The position numbers and the translations under genes were made by a program. The notes beneath the pieces were generated by a model. It was given only the letters and a program-made list of their open reading frames with translations, was not told the origin of the DNA and did no database searches. Below, piece after piece: positions 60,801 to 64,000 of a stretch of 64,000 nt of DNA (positions within the stretch are counted from its first letter, which is position 1; each line of letters starts with the position of its first letter). The stretch is taken from assembly GCA_035610365.1 (NCBI GenBank), contig CM069439.1, forward strand, positions 21,217,533-21,281,532, read 5' to 3'. This DNA comes from Aquatica leii (taxonomy: Eukaryota; Arthropoda; Insecta; Coleoptera; Lampyridae).

Positions 60801-63127
60801 TAAAAGTTAGGAACATTGTTGAGACATATTTTTCCATCAAAAGTTGAAATTGTGTCCATCATAGAATTGTCTAAACTTGGTTGATTGGTTTCAACCTTTG
60901 TTGCATGATTCAATTGAATGTAGTCTATGATAAATTTAGAGTATTCTTTGTAAAATGATGCATTTTTTGCAAATCTTTTTTCTAGACTATAAAATCTGTC
61001 TAGTGCGGTTTGTTTAGAGTCACCTAACAATGAAAGTTTAGAATTAAACGGAATTGAAACAATGAGTGTTCCATTTTGGTCTTGTGTCACAGTTTCGGTA
61101 AAATGGTTCTCGCAAAACCGCTCTTTTGCAGATAATAGTGACATTTTATATTGGGGTTGAATGTTTTCAATTTGCCAAAACTTTGTAAGATCATGATAAA
61201 GAGCTTCGCACGACACTGTATCTTTAGGTTCTACAACCAAATTCGAGAAGACAACATTTGGTTTGTTTAACTCTGGTTTGTAATTTTGTTTGCAAAGATT
61301 GCCTGAGATAACCCAACCAAACAAAGTTTTTTGTAAAGTAGGCCTGTTTTGGCCCATAGAAATTTGACCAATACACATTAAATTGTAAAAATGTGTAGCG
61401 CCTATAAGAATGTCAATAGAGCTGGACTTGAAAAAGTTAACATCAGCCAGTTGAATGTTAGTTGGAATGTCTAGAACCGATTTGTTAAAACTATTGACAG
61501 GTAAATTTTGCGTTATCTTTGGAATTACTAAACAAGATAGTTTAGTTTGAAATTCATTGTATAATGAAGCAATTTTAATTTCTACTGCTTTGTTCAGCAA
61601 TGAAGTGTTGCCATTAATGCCAATGACAGATGAATTTATCAATATAGGCTCATAACCTAACTTGTTAAAAAGGTTACTGGAAATGAAACTAACTTGAGAC
61701 GCAGAGTCTAGAAGACATCTTGCATTTATCCATTTGTTTCCCTTAGTTAGTACCTGAATAATTGCTGTAGAGAGTAAAACCTGATTTGAACTTGTACAAG
61801 ACAAAGTTGTTTGATCAGTTGTAAATGAACTATTAGATGACATATTACCCTGTAAAGTAGAAGAAACTGACTCATCAAGTTGAGATTTTAACATACGCGA
61901 GGTTCCTTCTCCCGAATTTGAAAAACACAGAAGACTATTGTGAGCCTTCTGACAGTTTTTGCATTTGTGTTTAGAATTGCACTTGAAATTATTGCTATGT
62001 TTTAAACAATTTTTGCATATCTTTAATTCATTTGTTTTCTCTATTCTTTTTTGTACTGTAAGTGATAAAAATGTTGGACAAGAATAAAGCAAATGATTTT
62101 CCTTGCATAAAACACAAGTGTAATTAGTCGTAACTGTAAATGATTGTTTAGAATTGTTTGTGAAATTAGGTTTTTGATTGTATTTAGGGTTTTTAATGTT
62201 ACTGCATAAATAATTTTTTGAATTATTTGGAGCTACGTCCTCCAAAATCTCACACCTAGAAGAAAGGAATGTGAGTGATTGTTCTAAAGATGGAATTTGT
62301 TTGAGTTTAAGTTGACTGTAAGCAGTTGCTGTGCCTACGTCTACTTTTGATTTTATGAGGTATGCTAAGACAGCAGCTTTGAATTTATCGTCGGTAACTT
62401 GGTAATTGTCTAATGCCCGAAGATGGCGAGTTAGACTGTCTTGAAATTTTCTTAATTCAGGAGCTGACTCCTTCTTTATCTTGGCAAACTCAAAAATAGA
62501 TTCCAAATGCGAAAGAATTATGAGCTTCTCATTATTAAACCTATCATTGAGTATACGCAACGCTGTTTTATAATTTGCAGCCGTTGCAGTTAATTCATGA
62601 ATGACTTCTTTAGCCGAACCCTTTAATGAATGTTGCAAGTAGTAAAACTTCTCGACCTCTGATAAATTAGAATTATTATCGATCAATGCTGTGAATGTTT
62701 CATGAAAACTTGTCCATTCCGTATAATGACCCGAAAATAAAGGAACACTTAATACGGGAAGTTTTACATTGCACTTAGTCGTAAAAGGACTTATGCTATT
62801 TAATGAATTACTTGGTGAATTTAAAATATTTTCCTTTTTGTTTTTTAACATAAGAGACGCTTGTGATATTAATTGAAAATATTCGTCTTCAAATTCTTCA
62901 TACAAAGGTATGTTTTCCGCTGTTAACGCGGTTAAAGTTGTTTGAGCAGATAAATCTATATATTCATTTGCCGTGGGTTTGAATTGTTCTAATCTATGCT
63001 CTAATTGTTCCCATGCTAGTTCACCACAACTTGTTACATCAATAGAATTAACAAAATCTTTAAACCTGTTTAATTTACTAATTAAAAATTGAAGTTTTGT
63101 AATTACAAGTTGTGAACTTTTCGTCAT
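57818..63127 (-). CDS. BEL/Pao gag-pol polyprotein, 1769 aa
   Basis: A single intact frame. Gag with a DUF1759-type region (about residues 120-270, LPVLSVPLFSGHYTEWTSF) is followed by a Cys/His-rich zinc region at about 335-400 (CKNCLKH, CKNCQKAH). The aspartic protease has LLDSASQVSFI (Asp about 474; DSA rather than DSG or DTG). The reverse transcriptase has VFDGSSKS and YMDD at about 915-918. RNase H starts near 1090 (FCDSSSIAYGACVYV). The integrase zinc module HYNHLHCG is near 1400, and the catalytic D, D, E lie near 1473, 1536 and 1590 (GLDYAGPI, SSDNAKTFLG, GGIWEASVK). The DUF5641 tail ends the protein (FWKRWSIEV, HPGTLVLIRQDNLPP). This order is diagnostic of BEL/Pao. No envelope-like ORF follows. 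The start at 63127 is the first ATG, 362 bp inside the 5' LTR. Confidence 0.97.
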   Translation of the reverse strand: MTKSSQLVITKLQFLISKLNRFKDFVNSIDVTSCGELAWEQLEHRLEQFKPTANEYIDLSAQTTLTALTAENIPLYEEFEDEYFQLISQASLMLKNKKENILNSPSNSLNSISPFTTKCNVKLPVLSVPLFSGHYTEWTSFHETFTALIDNNSNLSEVEKFYYLQHSLKGSAKEVIHELTATAANYKTALRILNDRFNNEKLIILSHLESIFEFAKIKKESAPELRKFQDSLTRHLRALDNYQVTDDKFKAAVLAYLIKSKVDVGTATAYSQLKLKQIPSLEQSLTFLSSRCEILEDVAPNNSKNYLCSNIKNPKYNQKPNFTNNSKQSFTVTTNYTCVLCKENHLLYSCPTFLSLTVQKRIEKTNELKICKNCLKHSNNFKCNSKHKCKNCQKAHNSLLCFSNSGEGTSRMLKSQLDESVSSTLQGNMSSNSSFTTDQTTLSCTSSNQVLLSTAIIQVLTKGNKWINARCLLDSASQVSFISSNLFNKLGYEPILINSSVIGINGNTSLLNKAVEIKIASLYNEFQTKLSCLVIPKITQNLPVNSFNKSVLDIPTNIQLADVNFFKSSSIDILIGATHFYNLMCIGQISMGQNRPTLQKTLFGWVISGNLCKQNYKPELNKPNVVFSNLVVEPKDTVSCEALYHDLTKFWQIENIQPQYKMSLLSAKERFCENHFTETVTQDQNGTLIVSIPFNSKLSLLGDSKQTALDRFYSLEKRFAKNASFYKEYSKFIIDYIQLNHATKVETNQPSLDNSMMDTISTFDGKICLNNVPNFYLPHHAVFKTNSLTTKIRVVFDGSSKSTSGISINDAQIIGPVLQDDLFSILLRFRQHKIALTGDCEKMYRMIKVHPYLRKLQCILWRDNPNQPIETYQLNTITYGTASASYLATKCLEYLADKNKHTFPKASQVIKTSFYMDDLLFTADTVEEVLQIKQELIQILNSANIPIRKFLSNSSVVIEKSDNSDTPFFTVPLCERSNAKALGLSWNSISDFIYYDIQLQNNGPSITKRSILSMLSQLFDPLGLLSPILITGKIIVQRLWELKVSWDESVPSSIHSQWVSFREQLLHLTILQIPRCVIPILEYTIQLHGFCDSSSIAYGACVYVRCTNSQNEIATRLLCSKSRVAPLHTVTIPRLELCSAVLLAQLMRKVKNSLTVDCDSIFLWSDSTVVLNWLQSTPNKYKTFIANRIATIQEMYPGSHWRHVKSEDNPADLISRGITTDKIINNFQWWNGPSFLSTSNEFWRNNNIIVYPETLELRSISLIVTNDKPRDDLNLFNKFSSFTKLQRVLAFMLRFVSNCGKTLSQRSFQPLSVAELQHSLRVLVKLCQESSFSREIHALKSKQQLTSRSNILSLHPFLDDNQLLRVGGRITNSQFQYDKKHPLLLPKGHPLTELLFKHYHYNHLHCGVQQLLSCMRERFWPISGKGTAKRIIRDCIKCLRVNPVYKNPLMGNLPLKRMQPYTPVFYNTGLDYAGPIFIKDKIGRGSRLIKAYICIFVCLVTRAVHLDIVTDLSTDSFIAVFKRFVARRGKPLTISSDNAKTFLGARNQLNEFYKFLQASDTQSKISNFLSHESIKWQFIIPHAPHQGGIWEASVKSTKFHLKRTLGNTNLNYENFLTVLIQIESVLNSRPLSCLSTDPLDLNPLTPGHFLIGKPLCALPEPNYLLVNENRLSIYQRAQRLTQSFWKRWSIEVVPDLQRRTKWFTNLPKLLHPGTLVLIRQDNLPPLNWLLGRVTEVHEAADGIIRSCTVKLSNGNHIKRPANKLCALPM

Positions 63128-63462
63128 TTTTAATATTTGTAAAGAATTCTATCAAATAAAATTATCAAATCTATAAAAAAATATCGTATCTAAATGAAAC
63201 AAGATATTCTAACACTGTAATATAAATTTTGCAAGTTTCGGAGCACGTGCAAATATTATGATTGTAATACATATACTGTAAATCTTTATGTTGAAATATA
63301 CACATTGAATTTTAATCTAAATAGAAATATTTTCATGAAATATAAAGGGATGGTTTACCTGGAGATAAGGAAGGTCTTCGACGTTCAACTTCTAACACGT
63401 GCAACCAATCTTTACCGACGTTTTCTGTAATTTTGTTAATTTTCTTTGTTAATTCATCTTGC

Positions 63463-63484
63463 ATCCGGCTCGTGTGGACCAAAA
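63463..63484 (-). promoter_or_regulatory. Putative primer binding site (tRNA-Tyr-like)
   Basis: Just inside the 5' LTR the minus strand reads TGGTCCACACGAGCCGGAT, beginning a few bases after the LTR end. TGG is the complement of the tRNA CCA end, and TGGTCC plus CGAGCCGGAT match the 3' end of insect tRNA-Tyr as I recall it, with a two-base mismatch between. Assignment of the tRNA is an inference. Confidence 0.55.
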
Positions 63485-63488
63485 TTTA

Positions 63489-63731
63489 TGTATTGAAAAT
63501 ATGATACTTCGATAGCTTGCTGGTTCGATTTTTAACTTCTTGTAAAATTGTATTTATTTATGTAATCTTGTTTTGGAATTGAGATAAAACACACATGTTG
63601 ATTCTTATATGTCTATATTTCGAATGAATCTTTAAGCTACCCTCAACCCTCTCTTTCTAAAGCTGTAAATGCGCACAAGCACCACATCTTTACGCTTATG
63701 ATTTATGCGTATCAACAACAAAAATTATACA
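63489..63731 (-). repeat. BEL/Pao 5' LTR
   Basis: Identical partner of 57462-57704. It should contain the element's promoter on the minus strand; no clear TATA box could be chosen in this AT-rich sequence. Confidence 0.95.
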
Positions 63732-63736
63732 CTATT

Positions 63737-64000
63737 ATTGAATCTTTGGTTTACCGCGCTTTTTCTATTTGCCAATCTGAGAATCTACACTCGAAACTCC
63801 GTCATATTACTAGAACTTTATTAAACAATGGTTATATAAATTGAGACATTTGGGTAATTATTAATCGTCGTATGCATTTCCATACTCAAGGACCTAAGGA
63901 CATTTCTACTTCCGCTTCCAATCCAAAATTGGCAATTTTACCTTACATTTATATGGTCAACTAGAAAAACTTTTTCTCAAGAATGGTATTAATCTTATAT
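63737..64000 (+). pseudogene. Penelope-like element 2, RT-to-endonuclease linker (right of BEL insertion)
   Basis: The + frame continues as IESLVYRAFSICQSENLHSK, LRHITRTLLNNGY, a stop, and further on KLAILPYIYMV near 63929-63960. The RA...NGY and LPYI landmarks are those of Penelope linkers (compare SLIDRAYRL and LLSIPYVKG in the element at 3 kb). The element runs off the window, where a GIY-YIG domain would be expected. Confidence 0.75.

Larger units (their letters stand above)
57462..63731 (-). mobile_element. Complete BEL/Pao LTR retrotransposon
   Basis: A 6270-bp element with identical 243-bp LTRs (57462-57704 and 63489-63731), both TG...CA-bounded (TGTAT...ATACA). It is flanked by a 5-bp target duplication CTATT (57457-57461 and 63732-63736). 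One uninterrupted ORF fills the interior on the minus strand. LTR identity and intact ORF indicate very recent insertion and possible activity. It sits inside a Penelope-like element, whose reading frame is restored by taking it out. Confidence 0.97.

Noticed and set aside
1..64000. tRNA, rRNA genes and CRISPR arrays
   Set aside because: No cloverleaf-type anticodon/T-loop blocks, rRNA landmarks or spaced identical repeats were seen by eye; a covariance scan was not possible.

Overview
The window is eukaryotic nuclear DNA from an arthropod, almost certainly an insect. It is very AT-rich, carries one multi-exon host gene with GT-AG introns of about 50 bp, and is otherwise packed with insect-type transposable elements (Penelope-like, BEL/Pao, RTE-like and Jockey/CR1-like LINEs, Tc1, pogo, hAT). 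The order cannot be fixed from the sequence. No tRNA, rRNA, CRISPR or bacterial-style operon was seen. The host gene is the N-terminal part of an apolipophorin precursor (apolpp; large lipid transfer protein). Twelve exons on the + strand (37153-39383 and 44501-46739) join in perfect phase to give about 1307 codons. The signal-peptide exon lies upstream and was not found. The C-terminal part of the protein is absent from the remaining 17 kb, so the gene either continues beyond the window behind a large TE-filled intron or is broken. LAYOUT: 1-11.2 kb is an old AT-rich tandem repeat region, interrupted by a 2.2-kb repeat (640-2880) and a degraded Penelope-like element (3052-6112). That element itself carries a 1.3-kb insertion and a hammerhead-like 3' motif. 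11.5-13.1 kb holds two related GC-richer minisatellites. 13.9-16.5 kb and 21.4-22.9 kb are two copies of a repeat with a dead Tc1 transposase. Between these Tc1 copies, 20.85-21.36 kb holds 330-bp-spaced direct repeats around a textbook type I hammerhead ribozyme on the minus strand, which resembles a metazoan retrozyme. 23.2-25.3 kb is a LINE lacking an endonuclease. 25.8-30.1 kb is one RTE-like LINE on the minus strand, split by two nested insertions (26.67-28.39 kb and a 1002-bp TIR element at 28700-29701). 30.6-35.6 kb is a hAT pseudogene split by a 2.5-kb TIR transposon of a family I cannot name, flanked by TAA. 37.2-46.7 kb is apolpp; its 5.1-kb intron contains an alternating Tc1/LINE composite array with repeated junctions. 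47.5-49.6 kb is a pogo-like element. 49.8-53.6 kb holds hAT fragments and a second copy of the 1.3-kb family. 54.1-56.2 kb is a LINE fragment followed by a second, 3'-truncated copy of the TAA transposon. 57462-63731 is an intact BEL/Pao retrotransposon with identical 243-bp LTRs, a 5-bp target duplication and a 1769-codon open gag-pol. It is inserted in frame-restorable fashion into a second Penelope-like element that runs off the right edge. HOW THE PARTS RELATE: only apolpp is a cellular gene. The BEL/Pao element is the only transposon in the window with an intact coding region. The most unusual signal is the hammerhead ribozyme repeat, because such elements are thought to move through Penelope-type reverse transcription, and two Penelope-like elements lie in the same window.
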